From: Schoenoplectus triqueter
Lineage: Eukaryota; Streptophyta; Magnoliopsida; Poales; Cyperaceae
Direction of reading: 5' to 3'
Length of the DNA: 31,299 bases
NCBI GenBank assembly: GCA_964058805.1
Contig: CAXKVV010001383.1
Span: 1-31,299, forward strand
Positions 10,325 through 20,849 of the stretch are shown one piece after another. Numbering within the stretch: the first letter of the stretch is position 1; every line of letters begins with the position of its first letter. The notes under the pieces were generated by a model. The model worked only from the letters and a program-made list of their open reading frames with translations. It was not told the DNA's origin and made no database searches. The translations under genes were made by a program, and so were the position numbers.

Positions 10325-10768
10325 CTAAACCCCAAATCGATTTATACATTTCTAGCTTAGATTTTTTACCATCTTGCTTTATTCTAGTCTTTTATATCAT
10401 CATTCCAAGGACCATAAATAATGAATTAAAAATTAAATATATATTATAAAAAATAATTACTATTATAAAGTGATAATATCTAAAAAATAAGAATATAATA
10501 AAAACTATATAGTTATAATTAAATATTTTAAAATTATAACTTTTACTTGATTATTTTAATAAACTATATATATAATATTTAAAATATATATATATATGAT
10601 ATAAGATTATACGGTCAAATTTCTAAAATAAATCTATAATTCAACTAAAAAAACTGAGTTAATTAAAATCATAACTCATACCGAATATGATAATTTCTCA
10701 ACCTCATAAAAAAAGAATTGGATCAGATGAGTTGAACGAATTTGATGAATTTATTGTACAACCCTAAC
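10325..10768. other. AT-rich intergenic sequence, nothing recognised
   Basis: Low-complexity AT-rich DNA with a (TA)n stretch near 10587-10596. No supported gene. Confidence 0.45.
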
Positions 10769-12077
10769 TAGAGGTGGCAAAATCTGACCAAATCTGAGAA
10801 ATCTGTCTGACCTGCTCGGATCTGAACCCAATCTGACTTGATTTTGTCAAAAAGTCAAACTAACCGAACCTGACCCAATCTGGATCAGAACGATCTGAAA
10901 CCCGAGATTAGACAATCCAACCCGATCTGAACTCAAACAACCCAAAACTCAAGATCAGACAATCCAAAACCCAACCCAATCTAAACCCAAATGACCCGGA
11001 ACCTGACATGACTCGAGATTAAACAATTCGAAACTCGACCGGATCCGAACTCGAATGATCCGAAACACGAAATGACCCAAAATTAGACAACTCGAAACCT
11101 AACCCGACTCGACTCGTGCTGCATATATGTATCTAATTACTTTATAATTATACCATATAAATATTAAATTTTCTCTTTATAAATTCGACTTGTAAATGAC
11201 TCTCATTTTATTTTGAGGGGGTCGGATTAAGTACGGATTTAGAGGGGACCAAATTAAGCATGAGTTTCATAAACAACGATGAATTGCTAGTTTATTTTGA
11301 CACAAATTAACAAATATTTTTATCTATATAACATGTATAAAAGTTACACGTATAATTTTGATAATTTTAATTATGAAATTACCTACTTGTTTATTCATAG
11401 TTTATACCAAAATAAAAAATTACATTTTGAATTAAAATAATAATGTCTCTTAATCAAAATTTATATGTTATAAATTAAAATTATCATAAAAAATATATTC
11501 TAATTAGAATTATCATATATTGTCTTCAATTTATTAATAAAATGAATGAAGTATGTTGACTTAAACTGATCTAACTAGATTTAACTTAATTAATCATATA
11601 CATATTATTTGAAAAGTCAAATTGATCATAACATAATTGATAATCTAGATTTGACATTAGCTAAAAAATTTTTTTGAAAAAAAAGATTTAAAGTTTGACA
11701 AGCCGAAATCCAACCTAAGCTAAAATTTGACCCGACCTGAAATAAAACATCACAAAAAATAATCTAACTCAGCCCAACCTTACTCGAAACAACCCGAGAC
11801 TACCCAATATCAGATGACCTGAAAACCAACCCGACTCGGACCTAAATAATCTGAAACCCGAAATGATCTGAGATACTAAACGACCAAGTCTAATCTGAAA
11901 TGACCCAAAATTCAAAAAAAACCCGATAATGTTTAACCCAAAACCCAACCCGATTTGAATCAAATCGATCCAAGTCCAACCCGTGACCCGATATTTTTTA
12001 TCAAATATACCAACCCATCGGAACTCTAATACGAACTCGACTTGACCCGTCCCGACCCAACTCGATTGCCACCCCTA
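10769..12077. mobile_element. hAT-like nonautonomous element (family H3), 1.3 kb
   Basis: The left end TAGAGGTGGCAA and the inverted right end TAGGGGTGGCAA form terminal repeats. Flanks ACCCTAAC (10761-10768) and CTCCTAAC (12078-12085) match at six of eight positions. The outer 340-370 bp at each end is built of degenerate CCCGAAAT/CCGATCTGA repeats around an AT-rich core (about 11120-11700). The reading frames in the repeats are composition artefacts. Confidence 0.75.
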
Positions 12078-12085
12078 CTCCTAAC

Positions 12086-12798
12086 TAGACTGGGTCTCAC
12101 ACATATGTTTATCCGCACCGCTCCATTTGAGTCAAATTAATTGATGTGGTTGCCTAAAGTCGGTGGACACGTGGAGTATCATGGTTGCTAAACGCTAAAT
12201 TACCCTTTTGTTTAAATTCTCTCTGATCCCTATGTTAACTGGATACGCCTCACATCCAGCCGCAGAGGTATCCGATACGGATCGTATCTATTCACATCCA
12301 ATATAGTTCGGATGCGATACGTGGCAATCTGATCCGTATCAATCAACAATAAGTCGATAAGCATTGTCGATTTCTTGGTTCCCGACCCATTTCAACGGGC
12401 TTTCGTTCAATTTAGTACCATTATGACGCCTATTTGTATCTCCATTCGTGGCCCAATTTTGTCAGCTCGCAAGAAAAAAGAAAAGCCACTAATCAGTAAC
12501 GTCGTTGTTGCGGATCGTATTTGCTGTCATAAAACTATGAAGTACAATAGGTATGTTTTAGTTTTTAATCAAGTTGTTTTTCTTAAGTGGCTAAACTTGT
12601 ATTAAGATTAAGTTGTTAGATTTAGTCTTTACTGTTTAAAGAGATTTAGATGGAGGAGTGTCAATTACTTCTTAATTGGTAGGTCTCATTTATCATACAC
12701 ATATAAAAGTATAATAAATTTAATAAGAAAAAAAAGTACGACAACAGATGTGATGTGATTTCCTGGTTGGACTGCATCTCTCCTTCACGGATTCGCCA
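12086..12798. other. GC-richer low-copy-looking intergenic sequence
   Basis: About 12120-12540 is less AT-rich than its surroundings. It has a G-box-like ACACGTGG near 12169 and several GATACGGATCGTATC-like palindromes (12274-12288 and nearby). No exon structure could be built. Confidence 0.4.
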
Positions 12799-12810
12799 GC
12801 ATAGATGGTG

Positions 12811-12833
12811 TTTTTTTTTTTTGAATAAGACCT
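12811..12833 (-). mobile_element. Tiny poly(A)-tailed retroposed fragment
   Basis: A T12 run plus GAATAAGACCT sits between two exact copies of the 12-mer GCATAGATGGTG (12799-12810 and 12834-12845). Read on the minus strand this is a short 3' fragment with an A12 tail and a target duplication, as left by a severely truncated LINE or SINE. The source cannot be named. Confidence 0.5.
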
Positions 12834-12843
12834 GCATAGATGG

Positions 12844-13489
12844 TGGAGATGCAAACATATCAGATACTGATTGGATAGTGATCAAAATTGTATTTGTATT
12901 CGTTTTACTTTTTTGAAAATAAATACAGATATTTTCGAATATGAATACGATTACGGATAATTTCGGATACAAATAAGGATAATATGTATATATTGACAAA
13001 CAAAGGCGGATTTAGAGGGGCTGCCCCCCTCCCTCCAATCTCACAGGAGTTACGCGTTGGATTAAAATTTATCATGTATTTTTATTTCGTGCGATATATT
13101 CGTCTCTCTAATTTATTAATTACAATGCTCTAGTATAATATACCTGCATCTTGTCCCCACTATATAAAATTCTGGCTCTGCCCCTGTTGTCAAAGATGAA
13201 TACAAAATTCATTTAGAAATTTATAAACGTACAATAAAATAAGTTTTGTAGTACTATTATTTATTTAAAATATAGTAATGATTTTAAAATATAATATCTA
13301 TCCAATTATAATGAAGAATAATATTATTTTTTATAATATATCATATATCTAGTATTCAGATACAATAGTTAAGATTGAAAATATCCGTATCTTTTTTTGT
13401 TCGAATATTCAGATATGGATAACGATATGTAAATTTATGAATATAAATCAAATACGATCAGATATTATCTGTATAAGTTTGCACCCCTA
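12844..13489. mobile_element. hAT-like MITE (family H4), interrupted by another MITE
   Basis: The left end TGGAGATGCAAAC and the inverted right end TAGGGGTGCAAAC are terminal repeats, followed by ATATCAGATA and ATACAGATA. Flanks ATAGATGG (12836-12843) and ATATGATT (13490-13497) are weakly similar. Subterminal GAATACGATTACGGATA-type motifs occur on both sides. The element at 13001-13186 interrupts it. Confidence 0.65.
13001..13186. mobile_element. hAT-type MITE (family H5), 186 bp, nested
   Basis: The left end CAAAGGCGGATTTAGA and the inverted right end CAGGGGCAGAGCCAGA are imperfect terminal repeats. An 8-bp duplication with one mismatch flanks it: TTGACAAA (12993-13000) and TTGTCAAA (13187-13194). 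The CAGGGGC-GGA-type end is common in plant hAT MITEs, from memory. Confidence 0.75.
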
Positions 13490-13539
13490 ATATGATTTAT
13501 TCTTTTCATTTGGAGTAAAGAATAAGCCACTAATTTTAC

Positions 13540-13804
13540 ATGTTCAACTCCTCTCCAGTTGTACGGAAACTAATGTAGCATCCTAGACAGATCTGAACCG
13601 TTCACTTCAAATCAGATGGCTCAGATTTTACCGACACAACTTTCTGCTAAGAAGATTGAAGGGGCAGCGGCTTAGCTTAGATCAAACTCCTTACGTTTCG
13701 GGCGTTTAGTGAGATTTAAACTGTGTTATTTGATCTGAAATGAATGGTTGAGATCTGCCTGGATCCTCCCATGATTTTCGTACCACTGGTGAGGATCCAA
13801 ATCC
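13540..13804. mobile_element. Long-TIR MITE, MULE-like, 265 bp
   Basis: Arms of about 65 bp pair: TCCTCTCCAGTTGTACG on the left against inverted TCCTCACCAGTGGTACG on the right, then CAGATCTGAACCGTTCA against CAGATCTCAACCATTCA. The exact 10-mer CTAATTTTAC flanks it at 13530-13539 and 13805-13814, compatible with a 9-bp Mutator-like duplication plus a chance base. Confidence 0.75.
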
Positions 13805-14049
13805 CTAATTTTACTGGTTGAGATATCCCAAATTCTTCTTATATAGATGGATTGATGGTGTAGGTTGTTTATTATTTTGAGAAAAAAAAACCTTGACGGA
13901 GAATAAAAGAGAGACCATTATAGTTAAAGAAAAAACTTATTTGTAAGTTTGAGAGATTGAATTATTATCTTAATCTAGCAATGGTATGCTAAATTGTGCA
14001 TCTCTTTCAAAAAAAAAATAGTGAAATTAGTGGAGCAGATCCCGACTGA

Positions 14050-14330
14050 ATCATTTGAAAAATAAAAATTCAAGTGAAAAATAAGGAACTAAAAATAAAG
14101 ATAATTTTATAATTAATGTAAATTTCAATAATGAATACATAATTAATGCAAAATAAATATAAATTAAGATAAAAATTAACATTCAGTGTTTAAGAAAAAT
14201 TGAAATTCATAATTGATAGAAATCTAAAAAAATGAAACAAAATAGAGTATTGTGCTCCTATATTATGTAGCATTTCGTGTAACAAACAAAATTGAGAGAA
14301 AATTCTAACTTAAACACAAATGGTTATAGA
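14050..14330 (+). repeat. Dispersed AT-rich repeat (family U1), copy 1
   Basis: Collinear with 20215-20480. Shared blocks include TGAATACATAATTAATG, followed by AAAATAAAT, then a CTCC-TATTATGTAG block and TTTTGTGTAG/TTTCGTGTAA. Inverted ends or target duplications are not apparent. Class unknown. Confidence 0.6.
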
Positions 14331-15375
14331 GATAGTAACATTATTTGATGAATAACTCAATCTGATGAGTGATATTAGCTCTAAAAATTTAACAAAAAAT
14401 CTGGATTATTGCCGGATCAGGATACGTACGTGCTTAATAAGGAGTAGAGATATTCACTGCTTTGTTATGTATTCTCTTATCTTGATTCATTTCACGCTAA
14501 AAAAATTCTGGATTTCCCCTCTTTCGTTCTTCTGGGTAACTATTTTCTGGAGAAAAAATTTTCTGTGGAGAGTTTTCAAAGATTAATCACAACGGCTTGT
14601 TTTAATCATAACATATATAGGAAAGTCTAAACATAAATTTTGATGCACGGGGGTTTATTATTATTAAATCAGAGCCGTTGATCTCTGATCGAACAGATCA
14701 GATCAAAAGTACTTCATATAGAGAGTTTTTTTTTTGCTCTCCAAGGATATCGTTCCCTTTCTTTTGGTGTATGATACTTATCATGATTATTTTACTCTAT
14801 AATTTCTGAACTAATGCGGCTTTAAAATTGGTTGGTTTAAAATTCTATATCAGAAAGAGTGTTAACTTGTTAAATTATTTAGCTATGTCAAATCATTCAT
14901 GTTTTCTACCGTTAGTTTTGTTTCTGTCTTTTTATTTATCTTAATCAAATGATTCATATTTTTTTTCTTTATTTATTTAAAGAGATAATATAATGTCTCT
15001 ATTTTTTCTTTAAAATAATAGAACTTTTTGTATCTTTTTAGTTAATATTATGTAGCTAATTATAATATTTATCATTAAATATTTTTTTATCATTTTAAAA
15101 AAATATATATATGTTAAAAAAATCTTAAAAAAAATTATATTACGGAAATTTTTTATTTAAAATATCTGATTATTTATACATACTATATTTTTTAAAGGCG
15201 AAACATGACATGAACAACCCTATACTGAGTAATTACTGTATGATATCTTGAAATAAGCAAATGCTAGCTGTAGAAGAGGAGAGGTCTTCGAGAACTATTT
15301 GTATAAGTTTTATAATAATATATTGTATAAAATAATTATAGAAATTTATATTTTACTTTTTAACGTTTACTTTTT
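14331..15375. other. AT-rich intergenic sequence, nothing recognised
   Basis: Includes a small palindromic patch near 14675-14710 (GATCTCTGATCGAACAGATC). No gene could be built. Confidence 0.45.
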
Positions 15376-15376
15376 C

Positions 15377-15407
<31 letters not shown>
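15376..15407. repeat. (TA)n(GA)n compound microsatellite
   Basis: About 15 bp of TA followed by about 17 bp of GA, abutting the left end of the hairpin element at 15403. Confidence 0.9.
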
Positions 15408-15804
15408 TGAGTCTATGGTGCTTCGCGAAGCACAAAACCTCTTGTGCTTCGCGTTCGTATCTTGAATTTGAAAATTCATACGCCCGATCCATACCGTTGA
15501 ACATGATCTTCATATTGAACTATCTTTGGAGATCAAAATTTATATTTTTTTGAATTTTTTTGCTATTTTTTAGATGGGTACAAAATCGCTAGTTTTGGAT
15601 GGTGCAGAAATTGTTATATCAGCAAATTTTATACTCATTTAAAAAATAGCAAAAAAAAATTTAAAAATATAAAATTTAATCTCCAAGGATATTTCAATAT
15701 GAAGATCATGTTCAACGGTTTGGATCGACTATTTGAACTTTCAAATTCGAGATACGGACGCGAAGCACGGGAGGTTTTGTGCTTCGCGAAGTACCATAGC
15801 CTCA

Positions 15805-15807
<3 letters not shown>
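15403..15807. mobile_element. Hairpin MITE (family F2), copy 1, nearly complete foldback
   Basis: The 405-bp element folds on itself almost end to end. The left arm GAGTGAGTCTATGG pairs with CCATAGCCTCACTC. Inner segments GTTGAACATGATCTTCATAT, TTTTTGCTATTTTTTA and others recur inverted. The left end contains a perfect 16-bp palindrome, GTGCTTCGCGAAGCAC (15418-15433), then a second GTGCTTCGCG; the right end mirrors this. It is bounded by (TA)n(GA)n on the left and (TA)n on the right, so the target duplication is masked. Noncoding. Confidence 0.85.

Positions 15808-15838
<31 letters not shown>
15808..15838. repeat. (TA)n microsatellite
   Basis: About 31 bp of alternating TA directly after the right end of the hairpin element. 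Peptides with Tyr-Ile runs here are translation artefacts. Confidence 0.95.
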
Positions 15839-15843
<5 letters not shown>

Positions 15844-17291
15844 GGAGACTTTTCTTTTGTCTACTTTCATCCAGAATTCCCGAGTTTCCATTCACATTCT
15901 GATATTTTATGGAAAAATATAGCACTACTTGGAGCAGTGTTTGGAGCACTGTATCAGCACAAATATATTTTTTTCTGAAGGGTATTGATACAGTACCTTA
16001 AGTACTGTTTTTATCACATCATCTACTAGCATTATATACGGATTCCACACGCTTTTACTTTTTATGGGATCATTTATTAGTGGTAGTTGGAGGATGAGTG
16101 AAGCGCCGTGTTTGAGACATAATATTGGTATATTTTTTCCGTTTCGAATATAGTGTACAGGCTAGAATGATATATTTTAAGGAATTAAGGTTACTTTTGA
16201 CTTAGGTCCTGGGCAATGTGCTAGCTGCTAGGACAAGTGCCCCCGTGATATCATGTGATTCTACTTCTAGAGAAATTGAAAGGAACAGAAGAATAAAGTA
16301 TTATATTTAGTTTGTGCATTAATAAAAGTAGTGACAAAACATTTTTATTATAAATTGTGTGAAATTTCTTTATTTTATTAAAATAGTTGAGGAAATAAAA
16401 TGCAAATTTAGGACGAAGTACGGATTGTAAATATTGTATTTTAGTAAACAAACTAATGGCTTCAATGGACGGATTGATATAACAGATTTAACAATATTGA
16501 CAATAACAGATACAACATAATATTGTATATTATATTTACTAAAATAGAAAGAAAAAAAGAGTATTCCATGCATTTTCTGTAGTTAAGTGCAATTTAAAAA
16601 TTGATGGATCATCCATCAAATAATTTGAAATATTAAGGGATCATTTTTCTATCAAATAATCGTCAAATTGACAATCAAATTTATCTAATTTAATAATTAA
16701 TTGATTTGTCACGTACGGTTGCAAATATATACTGATTGTTAATATATTTCTTCTGATCTTCATTCGAAAAATATTTTTTTTTCTTATCGAGTAAATAGCA
16801 GATACATTATCTTCCTACTTGTCTATGAGTTGTGTCGGCTCTATGATGATCTTTCGATATTGAACATTAGAAAAATTGATTTTATTGTGATTATTACTTT
16901 TGTATCTGAATTAATAATTATTTGTGTTTGAGATAGCAACTTTATATCTTTAACATCAGTTGATAACAATAATTATTGCAGGATTTATCGGATTAGATAT
17001 GCCGCATCTGTACTCTGTCTTTTCCCAATATATTTTTTATTTTTAATAAAATTTCCCTGATGATCACCTACACTTTTCAAAAAATGAACGCCTCAACTCC
17101 TGGTTTATAAATCAGGTGCTTAAGTAAGTGACGCAAATATTTAAATAAATAATTTAAATATTTAGATAAATGACTCTGATATTTAATTATAGTTCATCGT
17201 GATATATATTAGTTGGGTTATGCTGCTATGTATAGTACAGATCGCTTTTGTGTTATGAATTGGTTATTCATCATTAAAGTGTAAATGGTCA
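15839..17291. other. AT-rich intergenic sequence, nothing recognised
   Basis: About 1.45 kb with no supported gene. A short less AT-rich patch near 16200-16250 (AGGACAAGTGCCCCC) is unassigned. Confidence 0.45.
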
Positions 17292-17576
17292 GTGCAACCG
17301 TACAAAATGGATTTTCATATGAATATCTGGACGTAGACCAAATTTTATATTTTTTAAGATAGTTAGAAGATCATTTCTTTGATGACTCATAATAACTAAA
17401 TCAACTGATTTTCTAACATATTTTAAAAAATAGTAAAAAAATCTAAAAATCTAAAATTTTATCCCCATCGAGATATTCATACAAAAATAATTTTGAGCAG
17501 TTTGGATTGATCATTTGAACTTTAAAAATGAAGAACTGATTCATAACACGGGGACAATATGTGCTTTGCAAAACAC
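17292..17576. mobile_element. Hairpin MITE (family F2), copy 2, left arm truncated
   Basis: The left arm, GATTTTCATATGAATATCTG onward, pairs with the right arm through CGAGATATTCATAC. The right end finishes with the family palindrome variant GTGCTTTGCAAAACAC (17561-17576). That segment is also the start of copy 3, so the two are fused. Confidence 0.7.
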
Positions 17577-17946
17577 AAGAGCGTTGTTCGTTTGCGTTCT
17601 ATTATTAATTTTAAGTCAGAAATGATCGATCCAAACCACTCAATCTAATCTCCATATCAAAATCTATTAGTAAACCAAATTTTATATTTTTTGGAATTAA
17701 TTTGCTATTTTTTGGAAATGGGGAAAATTATCATTTTTGGATGAACCAGAATTTTCATATCAAGTCATTTTCTCCTCATCATAAAAAATAGCAAAATAAT
17801 TCTAAAAAATATAAATTTGGTTTACTAATAGATTTTGATATGAAAATTATATTGAACAGTTCAGATCGATTATTTCTGACTTAAAATTAAAAATAGATCA
17901 CAAAGCACATAACGCCTCTGTGCTTTACAAAGCACCATAATCGGAC
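17561..17946. mobile_element. Hairpin MITE (family F2), copy 3
   Basis: Arms pair over most of the length: GTCAGAAATGATCGATCC against inverted GTCAGAAATAATCGATCT, and TCTATTAGTAAACCAAATTT against its inverted partner. It ends with GTGCTTTACAAAGCACCATAA, then (TA)n(GA)n. Same layout as copy 1, but arms and palindromes have diverged. Confidence 0.8.
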
Positions 17947-18035
17947 TATATATATATATATAAAGAGAGAGAGAGAGAGTTTGTCTATTGTGCTTCTAGT
18001 AACACTTCGGCTGAAACGCTACCAGTCCAAATTTT
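17947..18035. repeat. (TA)n(GA)n microsatellite followed by a hairpin-family left end
   Basis: A TA tract (17947-17962) and GA tract (17964-17979) lead into TTTGTCTATTGTGCTTCTAG, which resembles the left end of the 15403 element. The rest of this copy is missing or unrecognisable. Confidence 0.6.
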
Positions 18036-18682
18036 AATTTTTTTCATACTCAAAATTTTAATTTAAATAGCTCAATAAAATATTTACATCATAATCTTAT
18101 AGCATACTAATTTTATCGTGTTTGAAATTAATTTACTATACTTAATGATTTTTAAAAGATAACTCTAAAATAATAGAATATAAGATGATTCATCAACCAA
18201 TTTAGAAAATAATAGTACACTAAACTATCTATTTCACATTAAATAATATATTTTTCTTAAAAATATTTTCATCTCCCTTGAAGAGATGGACAAGATCGCT
18301 GAAGGGACAAAATAGACCATCCGAAAGAGGGAACATATAGGCATATAGATCATCGCAGGCGGGGGATATTTTGGGGGATGGAGACTTGGGGACATAAATA
18401 TTTTTTATTTCCGTGTGTATTTGAGCCTGTACTCTAAATCATATACAAAACTATTAAAGAGCGTTAAACTTTTAAGTCTTTCATGCATGATACATTATGA
18501 CTCATGTCTACAATTGACTATGTTTTTAATTTTTCATTTACTTAAATTTAATAATTCATATATAAACTTTTCTCTATATACTTAAGATGAATTTTATCTC
18601 TTAAAATAATCAAAATTTTTATATCATCTTTTATAAATTTATGTATTTAGTTGTAGTAATAGTATTATCATTGAATATATTA

Positions 18683-18713
<31 letters not shown>

Positions 18714-20214
18714 GAGCAACTTAAAAAATCTAATTATTTTTTAATTTTAATTGATACGTCTTAATAAAAAAAATTATCAAAATATTATAGGATATAAAAT
18801 TCTTTATTTTTAGAGTTTCTTAAATACTTATTTTGGATTTTCGAAAATGGTTTATTTTTATATGTAAAAATTAATTATTTTATTATTATTATGGCTCCAT
18901 TTAAAAAAATGAAACTAATACTTATGAAACTAAAAAAAAAGTAAATCTGTGTATCTTGTAAGATGATATAAAAAAATTATTGAGAGAGACATATCAAAAT
19001 TTAAAGATAATAAAATAAGTTTTTGAGTTAGGACTCCACGTTACTCGGAGTATCCTAATTTTACACTTTGTTGTTGTTACTATTATTATGTACATCTTTA
19101 ACATTTAAAATATAATTTAAATTTCTTAAATATGAAATTTTTATTGAATGAATTTAAATTATTTATTTAAAAATTATCTTGTAGGAAAGCACCGAATTAT
19201 AGCTGTAGTATTCTATAAAAGCGAACGTCAAAACAGAAGTGACGAGTACAGGCAAAAAATTTGACAGGTCGAGAATTCCAGTCGAATGGATCAACTAGTT
19301 TGTAATGGAAAATTGAAACAGAGCTTTGGTACAGACAAATGGCATGAGCTTTATTCGCATTTTATCTTTTATTTATAAAATTGTGGTGTAAAATTTCAAA
19401 TTGTTATTCTCCCTTTATTTTCATGATGGAAGAGTTCAAGTTGAAATTTATTATTTATAAATTTGGTTATATAATAAATGGGTTGTGATTTATTTATTTT
19501 CATTATTTAATTTAGTATATAATAAAATATTAGATATGGAAGATTTTTTATACCATATTTACCATTCGGATTAATTTAATTTTATCAACATCTTTATATA
19601 TACACATCCCGTTGTCGGCTTAGCGTAATTAAGATATACTAAATTTATCGTCCTGAAAAAATATATATATAAATAGATATTTAAAATAGAACTTATTTTG
19701 TAAAATAATTTTTTTAGGAAATTTTTTATATATAAATATTTAAAATGCTAAATTTATGTTTAATGATAAGTATTATAATTAGCTACATCATTAAAAAGAA
19801 TATAAAAAATTATATTATTTTAGTATTTAAATCATACATCATAACATCTCTTTAAATGAAGAAAAATGAAAATAATATAAACTATTTAATTAAGAGAAAT
19901 ACAACTAATAGTGGAAAAGATGAATGATGTGACATAGCTAAAAAGCTTAAAAAACTAACCCAAATTGTGATGAATGATGCACTAATTGCTAAATTATTTC
20001 AAATTTCATACATTAGAAATAAATCTATGATTTTTAATTTTTTATTTATATAATATTTTTCAAAAAAAAATATACTATAAACATGAGATATATCATAAAG
20101 TTGAATGTACACTAGAATTATCCTTTGAAAAATACATAAACTTTAATTTAAGTTATGAAATATACACTAGTATGTTGTTCGTATGTTGCTATGGGTAATG
20201 ATTTTAAAATGTAA
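18036..20214. other. Long AT-rich intergenic tract
   Basis: About 2.2 kb of very AT-rich DNA. No exon chain, terminal inverted repeat or duplicated block could be supported apart from the microsatellite at 18680-18713. Confidence 0.45.
18680..18713. repeat. (TTA)n microsatellite
   Basis: About eleven TTA/ATT trinucleotide units. Confidence 0.95.
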
Positions 20215-20480
20215 AAATTCAGATTTTCATGAGAAAATAAAGAAAATAAGAAATGAAGATAATATAGCAATTAATGTAAATTCTAATTATGAATACATAA
20301 TTAATGAAAAATAAATGCAGAATGAGAAGAAAATTGTTATTCAGAATCTAAAAAGAATATTCAAAAATTGAAAGGATTTTAGAGAAAAAAGAAATAAATT
20401 AAAGTAATTATACTCCTTTATTATGTAGAATTTTGTGTAGTAATTAAAATTGAAAAAAAAATATAACTTCAAGATAAACG
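20215..20480 (+). repeat. Dispersed AT-rich repeat (family U1), copy 2
   Basis: Same strand and order of blocks as 14050-14330, including TGAATACATAATTAATG and CTCCTTTATTATGTAG. It has no coding potential and no visible terminal structure. Confidence 0.6.
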
Positions 20481-20755
20481 AACATATATATATATAATAA
20501 TAATATTTAAAAATTAACTCAATGTAGACTTTTGTAGGATCAAAACAGATGGATATTTAATGAGTAGAGATTTGAATATGCGCATGCGACCAGCTCTCGG
20601 AAAAATGTACTATGTATGTGGATAGCTTTTGATACATGGCACTCATCACTTAAAAGTTGGTTGAATTTGAAACGTGTCTCCGAGATTATGGTTGATTATT
20701 ATGACTTGTAAGCATGCGTTTTTCTTCTTTTTTGGGTAGTTCAGGTCCCTTGCTG

Positions 20756-20849
20756 CTCGAATTCTGTTCCTTTTGGACTTTTGACACCTTTTCTGTTGAA
20801 ACCTACTCGAATTCTGTTCATTTTGGACTTTTGACACCTTTTCTGTTGA
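20756..20849. repeat. 50-bp tandem duplication, two copies
   Basis: CTCGAATTCTGTTC, then TTTTGGACTTTTGACACC and TTTTCTGTTGA, occur at 20756 and again at 20806. The 44 bp shared differ at one base. Confidence 0.9.

Noticed and set aside
11769..11963. Gly/Phe/Leu-rich minus-strand frame
   Set aside because: Derived from the degenerate CCCGA-type subterminal repeats of the hAT-like element.
15403..15807. MicroRNA precursor
   Set aside because: The stem is too long and nearly perfect across about 200 bp per arm, and related copies occur nearby. This fits a foldback transposon rather than a miRNA gene.
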